Assembly (NCBI GenBank): GCA_023334545.1
Contig: JAADVB010000078.1
Coordinates: 1-64,000, forward strand
DNA: 64,000 nucleotides
Origin: Salisapilia sapeloensis
Taxonomy: Eukaryota > Oomycota > Peronosporomycetes > Peronosporales > Salisapiliaceae
Direction of reading: 5' to 3'
Shown here: piece by piece, positions 39,269-50,661 of the stretch
How the letters are laid out: the number at the start of each line of letters is the position of its first letter
Position numbering within the stretch: position 1 is the first letter of the stretch
Made by a program: the position numbers and the translations under genes
The notes under the pieces: model-generated
Database searches by the model: none
Told to the model about the DNA's origin: nothing
The model's input: only the letters and a program-made list of their open reading frames with translations

Positions 39269-41650
39269 TTACAGTTGTGGAAACGAGTTGTACTCGAGGA
39301 CACTATCAGCAGCATACAAGTCGGAGAGGACATTTCGCAAGTAATTCTTTCGACGAGTGAGTCGATGGCGTCCTTTACTTTGATCTTGGAGGCTGTTCGA
39401 AAGGAGTTGACCCATGTACGGCAGATAGTCCACATGCAGACTGGTGGACAATGTCGTGGGTAGAGTCAAGGACGAGGTGATACGATCTTTTTCCGAACGT
39501 TTCGAGTCCTTTTCGGATTGGACGATCAAAGTGTTCATCATGGTAGAGGACACTACCATCTGTTTGTCAACGTCCACGTGGACATTTGGACCTTTGAAGT
39601 TGGTCGCGAGCGTTTGCTGCCGTAGATCGAACGCATAGGATCGACATCGGCTATCTTCAAAAGTGTCCTCCGAGCGCGCGGTCCACATGTCCGCATGACC
39701 CATATCGTCTATGAGCGCCCAAACGTCCTCTAGTTCGTGGACACTTTCCATTGTCTTTTCATTCTTGTACGTTTCCCGTACTGTCGATAATAAACTCCAG
39801 TCCATCAGATCAAAATCCCTTTCGAGCCAATGTGTCCACATCGGCACATTCTGTCCCTCTCCTGTACCACGATTGTTCCAACAGTACGTTCGCTTTGGTT
39901 GTGCTTGTGGCTTCAATTGCTCTGCATTCGTCTCGATAAAGTGCATGGCTCTCCTCAAATCACACTTCATATACGTCGCTAATGTCATTGCGAGTTCCAT
40001 GGACACTGGCAAGTGTTCCAAGAATCCAATGAGCATTAAAGCATTTGCAAATTCATCCGTGGACGGCATGTCCCAATGCTTGATGACCATATCGACATTC
40101 GTGGGAAAACCAGGTGGTAATTCTTCACAGGTTACCACAAGTGGACACTTTGTCCTCTTAGCCAATGTCCCGATGGCGTTGAGGAAACCTCGATCTTGTT
40201 CAAAGACGATATCGACGTCATCGAATAGAAGGAGTGATTTCTGGGATTTCACTTGTGTCTCGTTGGACATGACTCGACTTGATTGAGTTGCCTCTGCAAT
40301 TGACATGACGTCCTTCCCAGATCGACATTGTGCAGCATTGATTTCTATGACTTGATATCCGAGTTCTTCTGCACAAGCATAGACGGATGCCGATTTGCCA
40401 CTACCTGGGAGGCCCTGGACGACAAAGATTGGTGTGATCCCCGATTCGTCCTCACTTTCGCCATGAAAGATGGACATGTCGGATACGCGTTTCCTACTAC
40501 TTGTCCAGTCTTGCAGCCAGGATTTTAAGGAAGATACAGCGGATTCGTTGCCGATGATACCGTCCGATGAGATCGGCAGGTATTTGTCCACTAGAGACAG
40601 GTTGGCTGCTTTTGGAAGACGTTTCTCTCGAGAGTCGAGGAGCGCGTGATAGACGCTATTCACCCGCTCTTCGTCTATATCTCCATTCTCGGCAAGTGCA
40701 TTAATGAGGTCGTGTTCTGTTTCGTATGTACAAGACATGTCTAGGTTGGCATCATGTCGGAACCAGAACAAGTCTGCTTGCGTCCTCTCGACCTCGGAGG
40801 GGCCGCATGTGCCTGCTTTGTCATAGAAGAGAGGGGCTTTTGTATCGTTCGGTTTGAACGTCTTTATCTGTCGTGTCGGTAAAGCGAGGGAAGGAACGGC
40901 AACGGCAACGTCAATCTCTTCTACAAATGTATGTGGAATGCATGGGAATGAAGGTGTTTCCTTGCGCCAGATGGAGGGTGACGACGTCAAGTCGATGACC
41001 TCTGGCGTCTGTGACATGCTGACGAAGGCGTGGAAGAACGAGTCGTCGGCGCGTCCGTTGAAGAAAGCGAGATCCTTTTCCCTTTGAATGCGCATCTGCT
41101 CCTTGAGACTTGCCTTTGCCTCCATTTCTTGCAACTGTTTCCGATCCTCCGTGTGCATGAAGAACGCGTCCTTGCGCTTTCGATTGGCTACTTTCTTGGT
41201 CTTTTTCTTTGGCTTGGGCACGTCGTCAACATCCTCTTTTTCGAGTTCACTTTGGATCACAGCACGTCTTTTCGGACGACCGGATGCAAGTTTTAGGTCC
41301 GATGCAGTGCCATCAGGAGATGAGATGGCTTTGGAGGCGGATGGCTGGAGCTGTTGCGAGTCAGGGCTGTCGGATGATGGAGAGCAAAAGGTTGTGATAC
41401 GAGGCTGGGATGGAGACTCCTGAGATTTGCCTACCTTGCGTTTCGTAGGTTTCTTGCTCTGCTGATCTCGACTGCGGCGAGGTCGACGAGACCAGTGCAT
41501 TCGATCGTCGAACTCGTGATCATCGGCTTCACTGTCTATGGCCTCGACGACCGAGTGTTTGTCCGATGTGAGGTGTGAGAGGCCATTGCAGATGACCTCG
41601 GAGGACAAAGCGTACTCTTGGGACTCTGCTGCGAGCTCTGGAGACGCCAT
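39269..41650 (-). CDS. ATAD5: ATAD5/Elg1-type PCNA unloader (AAA+ clamp-loader subunit)
   Basis: About 793 residues from the first ATG (MASPELAAESQEYALSSEV); the open frame begins about 23 codons earlier without an ATG, so a 5' exon is possible. The N-terminal third is disordered and basic (KKPTKRKVGKSQ, DVPKPKKKTKKVANRKRKD). It includes QPRITTFC, close to a PCNA-interacting PIP box. The AAA+ core has LVDKYLPISSDGIIGNESAV, Walker A VVQGLPGSGKSASVYACAEE and Walker B LLLFDDVDIVFEQDRGFL. This order fits ATAD5/Elg1, which forms an RFC-like complex that unloads PCNA after replication. Confidence 0.88.
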   Translation of the reverse strand: MASPELAAESQEYALSSEVICNGLSHLTSDKHSVVEAIDSEADDHEFDDRMHWSRRPRRSRDQQSKKPTKRKVGKSQESPSQPRITTFCSPSSDSPDSQQLQPSASKAISSPDGTASDLKLASGRPKRRAVIQSELEKEDVDDVPKPKKKTKKVANRKRKDAFFMHTEDRKQLQEMEAKASLKEQMRIQREKDLAFFNGRADDSFFHAFVSMSQTPEVIDLTSSPSIWRKETPSFPCIPHTFVEEIDVAVAVPSLALPTRQIKTFKPNDTKAPLFYDKAGTCGPSEVERTQADLFWFRHDANLDMSCTYETEHDLINALAENGDIDEERVNSVYHALLDSREKRLPKAANLSLVDKYLPISSDGIIGNESAVSSLKSWLQDWTSSRKRVSDMSIFHGESEDESGITPIFVVQGLPGSGKSASVYACAEELGYQVIEINAAQCRSGKDVMSIAEATQSSRVMSNETQVKSQKSLLLFDDVDIVFEQDRGFLNAIGTLAKRTKCPLVVTCEELPPGFPTNVDMVIKHWDMPSTDEFANALMLIGFLEHLPVSMELAMTLATYMKCDLRRAMHFIETNAEQLKPQAQPKRTYCWNNRGTGEGQNVPMWTHWLERDFDLMDWSLLSTVRETYKNEKTMESVHELEDVWALIDDMGHADMWTARSEDTFEDSRCRSYAFDLRQQTLATNFKGPNVHVDVDKQMVVSSTMMNTLIVQSEKDSKRSEKDRITSSLTLPTTLSTSLHVDYLPYMGQLLSNSLQDQSKGRHRLTRRKNYLRNVLSDLYAADSVLEYNSFPQL

Positions 41651-42405
41651 GAACCTACGCAGTGGCGTTCCCGCCAAAATGACCTCGAGCGTGTTCGTTT
41701 TGTTGCAGCATTCGATCAAGTACGAAACGAGGAGCTATTTGTATGAGCTATACAATTTTTAACATATTTGATCAAGTACGATTTATACTCGAGTATAGGA
41801 GGGCTGTAGCTAGTATGGATAAGGTGCATTTGGCGAGATAGGCTCTAGACGATACGTTCTGAGGAAGAGATAGAGGTAGCAAGTAGGAATGCGTTTGGTT
41901 TCTCTCTTGTGTTTGAAATGGTCTTCTATATCGAACAAGACCTAGCATCTTGTTGATAGCTACCTTTTTGGTATCTTGGAAATATAGATAACATCTACAA
42001 GTCGAAAAAGATAGGATCAAAGAGTATATTTCTATCCATATCACTTATTCCTCTTGCATATAGCTATTATTGCAATCTTATCATATCAAGTATAGCATGA
42101 GACGACGTTGATATATGTTTATTTCTACTCGACTGCTACTATAACCGTTCCGTTCATCAGTAACTTGGTCTCCACCTCCTCTAAACTATCACTCGCACCA
42201 TCCTATTCAAGACCATCTATAACTGGAACTTCATTCTAGAAGTACAATGGTTTTCGACTGGTGTTCCTAATATAGATCGTGCCAGCGTCTTCACGGATAA
42301 GCTTCGGAAGCTGTACTCGTGCCTGGCGTTCGAGGCATCCAACAGCCATCCTGGGCTCATTTTCTCATTCCATAGCTACTTGTCAAGCGAAACTCGATAG
42401 CCAAG
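41651..42405. other. Intergenic between ATAD5 and EF-hand gene
   Basis: Mainly AT-rich sequence with broken frames. It should contain both divergent promoters and possibly a 5' exon of ATAD5. A GCTACTGTAGC-like pattern is absent and no RNA gene was seen. Confidence 0.45.
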
Positions 42406-43098
42406 ATGATGTCTGTGACCGATGATGCGAAGGGTATGATTGCGCAGGAGGAACGGGAGCTTCGACGAGTCTTTGACCACGTCGCGAGTTTCAAGCGCAA
42501 GAAGAAAGTGTCGGCACTGATTGCATCGAGCAAGGAAAGAAAAGCACAGCTTCTCGCTGCTCAGAATCAACCAGAGGGTCCGAGTATGAACAAAGCTCTA
42601 GCGCAGTTGACGCCAGAGGAGATTGCGACAGAGCTTCGGCAGACTACGGAGGCGCTGGATAAACACACTGCGGAGCTGAGTCAGCTCCAATCGACGAGCA
42701 AATTCATCCGGGCGGAAGACTTGTACGAGGTGATCAAGACACTGGGGAAACGATGCTCGAAGAAAGAGGTTAGCGACATGATCTGGGAGGCAGATGAGAA
42801 CTTGGACGGGTGTGTCGAGTGGGAGGAGCTGAAATCCATGTTTAATCGCACGCTATTAGATCGTACTCAGCTAGAGCCAGTGAACTTGTTTAACGTTGTG
42901 CAGTTCATGACGTACGATAAGAAAGGATGTGGCGTGATCACTGCGGACGACACGATGGCAATCTTGTTTGCCAGATACGGGTCGTCGCAGCTGGAGGATC
43001 GAATGAAGCAGCTCTTTGGCGACCGAGATGAGCTCAAGTTTGTCGACTACTTGGAGCGTGTGGGGAAGCAGCGACGTGGACAGCAGGCAAAGGGATAA
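42406..43098 (+). CDS. EF-hand protein, possibly flagellar
   Basis: 230 residues, intronless. The first 95 residues are basic and helical (RELRRVFDHVASFKRKKKVS, LRQTTEALDKHTAELSQLQ). EF-hand-like units follow: LYEVIKTLGKRCSKKEVSDM with loop DENLDGCVEWEE (good Ca2+ ligands at D1, N3, D5, E12). A second pair, around TYDKKGCGVITADDTMAIL, is less canonical. The layout, calmodulin-like C-terminal half behind a basic helix, resembles flagellar axonemal EF-hand proteins of protists, but the family cannot be named securely. Confidence 0.75.
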   Translation: MMSVTDDAKGMIAQEERELRRVFDHVASFKRKKKVSALIASSKERKAQLLAAQNQPEGPSMNKALAQLTPEEIATELRQTTEALDKHTAELSQLQSTSKFIRAEDLYEVIKTLGKRCSKKEVSDMIWEADENLDGCVEWEELKSMFNRTLLDRTQLEPVNLFNVVQFMTYDKKGCGVITADDTMAILFARYGSSQLEDRMKQLFGDRDELKFVDYLERVGKQRRGQQAKG

Positions 43099-43393
43099 AC
43101 CATTTCTTTATTGTTGTAGGAAGAGGGTGAGTAGAGGAAAGTAGAAACTGTAACGAGCACGAGTGTATTGCCATTGTATAATCTTTGGGTTGAATCAATT
43201 GATCGTTAAGGCTTCAATACTACTTTTGTTTGTATTTGACTGTAGATATACCGAAAGAGCGTACTTGTCGATAGTTAGTGACATCTATAAGCTTCATGCT
43301 CGAAGCGAATTGTGCATGAACGACTCAACCAAAGTGTATTTTCATTGCATGAGTTTTAGAGCAAAATGGCTCTTACTGTCCCTCAGATTCCTT

Positions 43394-45110
43394 TCACGCC
43401 ACTCTCTCCACCTTGCACATGAGGTCACCTGCAACAGACAGTGTGATTGCTTTCTCGTACGTGACATCCTTCGGGTCACCGAGCATCTTGATATCAAAGT
43501 TACTGAGAATCGTCGCCAACGTGATCTTCATCTCCATGTAGGCAAACCTCTCTCCGAGGCACCGATGACTTCCTAGAGCTACGTGTAGTCGATTAGTAAA
43601 GTATAGGGACAAGTAGGTAGCATAGTAGATGAGTACCAAAAGCAGAGAACTTGGCTGGCGAGACAGTCTTGAGCTCTCCATCCGCTTCGAGCCATCGCTC
43701 GGGTTTGAACTCCTCTGCGTCGTCTCCCCACACGCTTTTGAGATGTCCAGCCGCGTAGAGACTGATCATAACGTAGACATTCGTCGGGATAAAGGTACCG
43801 TCGCTGAGGGTCGTGTCATGCTTGGCTGACCGCGCATCCGTCGGAGCTGCTGCATGCAGCCTCAAGTTTTCTCGGATGACTGCTTCCAAGTACGTTAGTT
43901 TGGGTAGATCCTCCATGTTGAGGATTTGTCCTTGTTCAGAGAAGATGTACGGCACTTTAGCTCGCAGCTCGTCTCGGATCTTATGTGCGACATCCGGGTT
44001 CTTGTTCATTTCAATGATGAACCACGTCATGGACACGGACGTCGTGTCTTTCCCAGCAAAGATAAAGTTGATGACCATGTCTCGAATGACTTGTGGATCT
44101 GCTTCATATGCTTCTCCTTTCTCTAGCGTCCGGAGCTTACTGTCGAGGTAGAGTGAGACGAGGTCTTTCGGTGGCGGAGTGTTCTTATCTTTCTGCTCGA
44201 ACGCTTCGTTCCGCGTACGAATGGCATTGTCAATGATCTCGTAGCAAAAGTCATCGACGATTTTCTTATTTCGTGCTAGCTCTTTCTCAGATCCGATACC
44301 AAGGAAGCGTTTGGCTTTCCATAGCCACAAAGGACTTGTCGTATGTGTACGAGCGATTCGAGACAGCTCGGAGAAGGCTTTGATAAAGTCATGCGGACGT
44401 TCTCCTGCTACTCCTTTGCGGATACTGTTGAGGTCCGTGAGGAGAGAGATCTTGACAAAGACGTCGCTCGTGTAGTGCATGATCAAAGCTTTCATACTGA
44501 ACTCTGTCTGTCGATCGGAGTACACACTAAGTGCTTCTTGTAGCTGCTCGGATTTCTCCCGAATGACTTCGTGCATGGTGTTTTTCATGTTTTGCATGGA
44601 AAAGAGGTGGGAAGCTGTCTTCCGTTGGACGTACCAAGCGTTTCCATCAACGTTAAAGATACCTAGGACGCAAATGAGTTAGTGACTAGGAAAGAGGAGG
44701 TAGAAGCCGAGGTTACCATTGCCCCAAAAGTCTTCAAAGTTCTCATGGGCGAGAGGACCTCGATCGAAGATGTGGTCTTGCTTGTTGAGCACGTCGTCGA
44801 GAGTTTCTGGAGACGTCGCGACGACCATGACGGAGCGACCGCTTACATTGATCGTAAACGGCTTTCCGTCCAAGCGTTGGGCGTTGTCAACCATAAAGTC
44901 GTAGAGTCGATGGGCATTTCGCGCGACAGTGAAGGTGTGTCCCCAGAAGGAGCTGTATCCTTCCGCCTTGGGCAGTGGCTTTCCATCCGGTCCTAGCGCC
45001 TGTTTGTCGCTCCGAACAAGCAAGTAGGTGGCAAGTAGCGCCAGTGCTGTGGATCCACCGATGACAAGTTGTGTGGATGATCCCTGCTCATGCGTTGACA
45101 CGTTTCCCAT
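43394..45110 (-). CDS. Cytochrome P450, CYP86-like clan
   Basis: Three exons (45110-44717, 44662-43637, 43578-43394) encode 534 residues. An N-terminal anchor (TQLVIGGSTALALLATYLLV) is followed by the I-helix FIFAGKDTTSVSMTWF (AGxDTT), the K-helix ENLRLHAA (ExxR), the PERW-type FKPERWLE and the heme loop FALGSHRCLGE (FxxGxxxCxG). The heme loop is formed only by splicing across the last intron. Best fit is the CYP4/86-like fatty acid hydroxylase group, which in oomycetes is a small family. A plausible reaction is omega-hydroxylation of fatty acids in the ER. The frame continues 34 codons upstream, but without an ATG. Confidence 0.92.
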
Positions 45111-45837
45111 CACTTGCTTCGAATGGAAGGAGTTGAATAGTGAAGTGAAGGAGTGGATGTGCCGGTGGGAAGCTCCGTTACGCACGTCAGGCAGAAAGTC
45201 AAACAAGTTCACATTGACAGGCGTAGACGAGTCATTGACTGTCTGATACTTTCGTCAGCACGTAGATGATAGTAGGACGTTACACATATGGTCATCAAGC
45301 ATTAAGTAGGATGATCTAAGTTTCCATAAAGGTAGAAAGAGAGAAGATGTTGTACAACGTGAAATCAGGTAGAGGGTAGACTCCTTCGTGTCAAGCTCGT
45401 GAGTCATCTGAACCTGCTATGCAGAGCTTCTGTTCGTGTGATGTGGCTTAAGGTGATTCCGATACAGTTCAGTAGAGAAGATGCTAGGATATATTCAATC
45501 ATAGGCAGTGTGACCAAGTATGCGCAAAGAAGAGGAAGTATAGAAGTAGATTGGCTGCTTCGAATTCAAGTCATTTGCTTAACGTTCCGATGCGAATGTC
45601 CGAGAAACGTGAGTGGTACTTTGGCGTCCTGTCGCGTTGGAAATGTAGAAGAGATAGGCCATGGCATCGCAGGCAGTAGCTGATGACTATACACGAAAAG
45701 GCGAATTTAGAAAGGAAAAATAGAGTAATAGGCTCAGCGAACGCAAGGAAGACGATCGTAAGCGATGCGACCGAGTGACCCATCATGTCATGTCTGAGTC
45801 TTGTTTTTGCCATTTTTGACTTCTATTCGAGTCCAGC
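45111..45837. other. Divergent promoter region between P450 and START/FYVE gene
   Basis: About 730 bp with no convincing gene; the 94-codon plus-strand frame at 45399-45683 has no features. Likely contains promoters in both directions. Confidence 0.45.
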
Positions 45838-47376
45838 ATGACTTCGAGTGCCAAGCTGAAAGACATCGAGTGGAAGGATTCCATGTATGATCCTCTCCAC
45901 GTTCTACCCGAAGACCAGGCGAATTGTAAACGACTTGCGCAGGCTCTAGTTCATGAATGTCTTCGTTCCTACGACATCTACGACGCCTCAACTCCGAGAG
46001 CCATCGACGAGAATGAGTGGAAATTCGTCAAAGGTCATGGCGACATCTCGATCTATCGTGAACGTCATCCGTCCATGGGTCCCAAGGAAAATTCGGCGCT
46101 AGCAGCCACCGAGTGGAAACCTCCGGTCCGAATGGTCGGTGTCGGTACGCTCCGAGGCACCATCGACGACATCCTCTATGGTATCACTGCGAGTGACGTG
46201 TCTGGCGTGATCCAGAACCGGAGCTACTCTCGCGTCCAGACGGGAGAAGCGCAAGTTCTTGCTGCCATGGAGCTACCGACGCCGGATCAACCGTTCCGTC
46301 ACCTCGGGTTTAAGTGGATTCTCAAGCCCATGCCGATGCAAATGCGCCGTGTCATCAACGCACGAGACCTTGTCTACCTCGACTACATCGGCATCATGCG
46401 TCGGGAAAACGGCGAACGCATAGGTTTCCACGTCCGGCACTCAGTCGACTTGCCGACGGTGCCTGAGCTAGTCCATCGGCACATCATCCGCGCTCGAACG
46501 TCTGCTTGCTCTCTCTTCTTCCAAGACAGCCATGACACCATCGGCTTCTTCACGACTGGCGTCTGTGAAGGCAATGGTAAGCTGCTGAATCAAGTCACGG
46601 CACGCGCGACAGCGGACGCAATGATGATCTGTCGTATGGCTGTACCTCTCGCGAACGACAAGAAGTTGCTCTGGTTACTACGTCGGAAGAAGCATGAAGG
46701 ACATGTGGCTCCACAGGTCCGGAAGGGTGATCGCCGGTGTCGAGGCTGTACTCGCAAGGTCAATCCTTTGCGGAAACCCAAGCTCTGCGATCTGTGCGAC
46801 GCTCTCGTGTGTCCTCAGTGTCGACAGGATAAGGCTGTACTGGATGCCATTCCACCTCGCAAAGTACGTAAGAAGGACGTGGTCTTGTGCAAGAGGTGTA
46901 TGCAGGAAGTGGCGGAGAAGAGTGCGTTTAAGATTGCACGGGAAGAGGTGGTTGCTGGTCGATACGAGTACGTTTCTCGAGCTCACCGGGAGGCTCAGAC
47001 GACGGAAGACTGGGTTTCCATGGAAAGCGTCGACCAAGCGGACTCTCCTGGTCGTGACTCATGCGAAGGTGAAGAAGTCGTGGAGGAGATTGTCGAGAGT
47101 TTGCGCCCGAGTCTTACCACGACGCTCAGTCTTTCCTCTCCGTCCTCTTACAGCGCTGACATGAGTGGCATTCGGAGCATGTACAGTGAAGAAAGCTCGA
47201 GTGCCCAATCGGAGCAAGGTGGAGGCATGGATTTGAGTGAGCTGACGCTGGAACGGAAAGAACGGGAGGAAGATATGGACATGCAGAAGCGACGTCAGCT
47301 CTGGCTCGAGGTGACGCAGATGCGTCTAGCAGAGGAAGAAGCGTATTTGCGATGGCAGATGCATGAGAGTGACTAG
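45838..47376 (+). CDS. START-like plus FYVE-related zinc-finger protein
   Basis: 512 residues, intronless. Residues about 60-285 form a START-like lipid-binding region (WKFVKGHGDISIYRER, VGVGTLRGTIDDILYGI, RDLVYLDYIGIMRRENGERI). Residues about 300-360 hold a FYVE-type zinc finger with four CxxC pairs (CRGCTRK, LCDLCDALVCPQCR, LCKRCMQ) but without the RRHHCR basic patch that binds PI3P. A Ser-rich linker and an acidic helical C-terminus follow. This architecture is greatly expanded in oomycetes. Function is unknown; lipid sensing or transport at endosomes is an inference. Confidence 0.85.
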   Translation: MTSSAKLKDIEWKDSMYDPLHVLPEDQANCKRLAQALVHECLRSYDIYDASTPRAIDENEWKFVKGHGDISIYRERHPSMGPKENSALAATEWKPPVRMVGVGTLRGTIDDILYGITASDVSGVIQNRSYSRVQTGEAQVLAAMELPTPDQPFRHLGFKWILKPMPMQMRRVINARDLVYLDYIGIMRRENGERIGFHVRHSVDLPTVPELVHRHIIRARTSACSLFFQDSHDTIGFFTTGVCEGNGKLLNQVTARATADAMMICRMAVPLANDKKLLWLLRRKKHEGHVAPQVRKGDRRCRGCTRKVNPLRKPKLCDLCDALVCPQCRQDKAVLDAIPPRKVRKKDVVLCKRCMQEVAEKSAFKIAREEVVAGRYEYVSRAHREAQTTEDWVSMESVDQADSPGRDSCEGEEVVEEIVESLRPSLTTTLSLSSPSSYSADMSGIRSMYSEESSSAQSEQGGGMDLSELTLERKEREEDMDMQKRRQLWLEVTQMRLAEEEAYLRWQMHESD

Positions 47377-49806
47377 TTGGATGAAAGCAGTACCAATGAG
47401 CATGATAAATGCATGAAATTTCTACTAATTATTTGGTAGTTAATTATGGGGAACAGATAATGCGACGTATAGTAGTATATTCGCACGACTTTACGTATAT
47501 AGCTAGATATGAGAATGATTGGAAGTTAAAGTCGTATATCTGACTCGTATGTATCCATTCGTCACGACGGGAAGCACGCAACCCAAATGACGCTCATGAA
47601 TAGAAAGATAGAATCCTTATGATAGGAGATGAAGGATGGGTGGAGTAAACGGGATCGCAGAGACTAGCGTGAAATGTATACTGCATACGGATGTGTCTTT
47701 CATCTCGCGCTGGAGAGAATGAAATAGATATAGGACTCATTCTGGTGGAGGGGATCGTCCAAGTACGTTTTGACAGCATCGTATCACTGGTTAAAAGATG
47801 CATATAAGGCGTATGAGCGAACGCCTCATAGTGGAATGACTTCCGTTGATGCAGTTGAGAGACTAAGCACAAACTCGTGCTGTTCGTTCGTCTAAAAACC
47901 GCTCGATGAAGTTATCGTTCTGCTTTTCAGATCATTATAAGCCAAAAGTCTGCATTGCCAGCATGACTTCTCTTATCGGGATATACCATTCTCAAGTACA
48001 TTTGACGCTTCTTTCACATCCCTTTAATACATAAGTTGATTCCAAATTTCTAGAATGCACTTGAAGTCATTTGGGCATGTACTGGAGATATTAATGGATT
48101 AAAGGCAGCAGCGATCAACATTTACGTACATCTACATCTCGTTTTCCCCTCTAAAGCAAAAGCAGCAACATTCGATGGAATCCATAATGCTGACGGTCGA
48201 TGACACTTCTTACGCATACACTATCAGCACCTATTTGCTACTTGGAAGTATCGCTTAAATGATAAGACTTTGAAATGGAAATGAATGACCATAGAGTGAT
48301 TTATAAAACAAAAGCAAACAAAGATTTAGGTCGTCTTCGCGTTGGATACCGATTCGGCAATTAGAGATTCGCGTTTTATAATTCTTTTCACAATAATCGA
48401 ATCGGACAATGCTGTCTTCGTTAAGAATTGCCGATTTGGATGAGCTACATGTTATGGAAACCTAACGCAACGCTTCAATGTATCTTTCTCCCACTATATC
48501 AAATGCATGAATGAGTATTCTGTAATGTCAGTGGAGATCCCACTCGATGCTCTTGGTTTATATATTTTTATTCTTTGATGCAATCAAGCGGAAACCACCT
48601 TCGAAAAGACTTCTAGTCGCGCCTGGTGCTCGAAATGTGCACATTTAAAAGCCGCGAAAGACTTCGTGAGCTCTTCGCTTTACTTGCATTACTGAGCTCT
48701 TCGCTATTATTTCGGAACAGACATAGTACAGTGGTGGACGAAATAATCAGACGATATTTGCGACTCACACTGTACACCGTCCCACTGAAATGGCGAAGAG
48801 CTCAATGTCGCAAGTAAATCGAATGACACTTCAATCTGAAGGACTTTGGCGATACGCTCGACACTAGGCCCTGCCAAAGCATGACAGAAGAACAGACGAT
48901 ACATGTGGATAGGAACGGAAAAGTATATAGCGACGTAAGAGTAGGACGAACCACCAAAAACTCAGGCAATGATTCCTGTTACAATTCATTCCTGTTTGTT
49001 TTCTTTGCTTTCAATGCCTTGCATGCTACCCGATTATCTGCTCAACGAACAAGACCTTCTTTTTTCTACTAACAGATGCTTATCGATTCCTTTTCTTGTA
49101 CTTCAAGCTACGGATAAGTTGTAGTTGAGCTTCATCGTGGTTATGGTAGGAGAAGGGATTGACATGGAAGGCAGCCAAAGACAACATGAAACTTCAAGTG
49201 CGGATTTAGTCGTTTAACAGATTGCTCACTTTGTACCCGGACTAGGATATGAGCTCCAAACAGTACTCTCCATCTACCTTATATTCCTTCTTTGCTCTAG
49301 TATATGCTTGTATGTGCCTTGATACGACGGATGCCTTGGCACAAACTTTTTTCGAAAAAGGTTCCTTTGTATAGATGTCCATTTCTTAGATGTGCGGTAC
49401 CTCACTCGGCATCGTCCTATCGAAGCGTAGTTTTGCATTCAAGCAGGTGCTTCTTTCCGATCGACCAGTCATGCGTGGCACCGCCCTTTCAATATGCGCG
49501 TGACGACAACAACATAAATTATCCGCTTTTAATCGAACATGACAAAGTTGAACTAAGGTCATTCTGCCATGCCACATTCTTCTCTACCTTCATAATCACA
49601 TACGCATACTCGTCACTAGATCTACTATCACCTATAAACCTTCTATACCATATACATATAAATAAGATAGTCAAGTACGAGTACGACCACCGGAATGACG
49701 AACGAGATGGAGACTACATCATTTAGATTCTTTTTTCTTCCAGTCTCTACAGGTTATGTCTCTCGGTAACGCAAGAAAAAAGATCAAAAGATAAGCTTTT
49801 TTCCAT
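47377..49806. other. 2.4-kb gene-free interval
   Basis: AT-leaning sequence with no frame above about 140 codons. The longest (49304-49726, plus) is Arg/His/Tyr-rich without recognisable features and is probably fortuitous. I saw no transposon ends or RNA genes. Confidence 0.5.
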
Positions 49807-50661
49807 TTAACCAAGCGTCAAGCCAAGGCCGAACTTGTGCGCGTCGCCGTGGAAGTTCTTGGCGTCCACCTGGACACTCGTGGAGAGCTGGACAAACGGT
49901 CGCAGCTTCTGTAGCGCCGTCAGCGACAAGAAGCCGTTCGAGTCAATCTTACCGGCGTACGTCGTCACTTCATCCGCACGGTAGCGGCCACCCACCGTCA
50001 ACGTGTTCGCGGCAGACTTGAGGTCGTAGTCCAAGACGGCGGCGTAGACCGTGTCTGGGGACAAGTGGTGGTGGAACGAGGCCGAGAGGGCACCGAGGCG
50101 CTTCTTGGTCACAAGCGACGTGGCAAAGTCCGGGCCAATGTACGACACACCGACATTGTGGTCCGTGACGGACTTTTGGTCCAAGTTGAAGGCAGCGCTA
50201 CCACCGACGAGGAAACCGCCCTGGGCCATCACGGCACCAGTCTTGACGGCGTTGCCGACAAAGTCGGCCTCGGCGTCCCACGCAATGTTTCCCTGCTTGT
50301 ATTCCGCGCCGACGACGCCGACCTGTTTGGCGCTCGTGTTCTTGGCGACCGAGCCGTCCTCAACCTTGAAGGAGAGCTTGAGGTTCTGCGCAAGCGCGTG
50401 CGGAAGCTCGGCTTCCGTGAGCACACGACCGTCCGTGGTCACCTGGAGCTTCTTGAAGACGACGCCGGACGCAGCGTGCGTGAAGGAGCTTCCGGCCTTA
50501 CCGAGCACGGCCTTGGACGAAGGGTTAAGCGTGCCTTCCGTCGAGAAGACGACGCCGTTCGCAGCCTTGCTCTTGACCTTGAGCTTGCGGCTAAAGTCAT
50601 AGTCATCCCGGAGGATGTCCTCTGCCTTCTTGGACAGGTCTTTAAAGAGAACGGCAACCAT
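49807..50661 (-). CDS. VDAC: Mitochondrial porin VDAC, copy 1
   Basis: 284 residues starting MVAVLFKDLSKKAEDILRDD, the N-terminal helix that lines the pore. Alternating hydrophobic/polar beta strands span the rest (for example NTLTVGGRYRADEVTTYAGK), and the end KFGLGLTLG is the conserved last strand. Eukaryotic porin_3 family: the beta-barrel of the outer mitochondrial membrane passing ATP/ADP and metabolites. It lies head to head with a second VDAC copy at 51243; they share many strand sequences but differ clearly, so the duplication is not recent. Confidence 0.95.
   Translation of the reverse strand: MVAVLFKDLSKKAEDILRDDYDFSRKLKVKSKAANGVVFSTEGTLNPSSKAVLGKAGSSFTHAASGVVFKKLQVTTDGRVLTEAELPHALAQNLKLSFKVEDGSVAKNTSAKQVGVVGAEYKQGNIAWDAEADFVGNAVKTGAVMAQGGFLVGGSAAFNLDQKSVTDHNVGVSYIGPDFATSLVTKKRLGALSASFHHHLSPDTVYAAVLDYDLKSAANTLTVGGRYRADEVTTYAGKIDSNGFLSLTALQKLRPFVQLSTSVQVDAKNFHGDAHKFGLGLTLG

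Noticed and set aside
49304-49726. 140-codon plus-strand frame
   Set aside because: Composition is atypical, no domain or signal peptide, and it lies in an AT-leaning interval.
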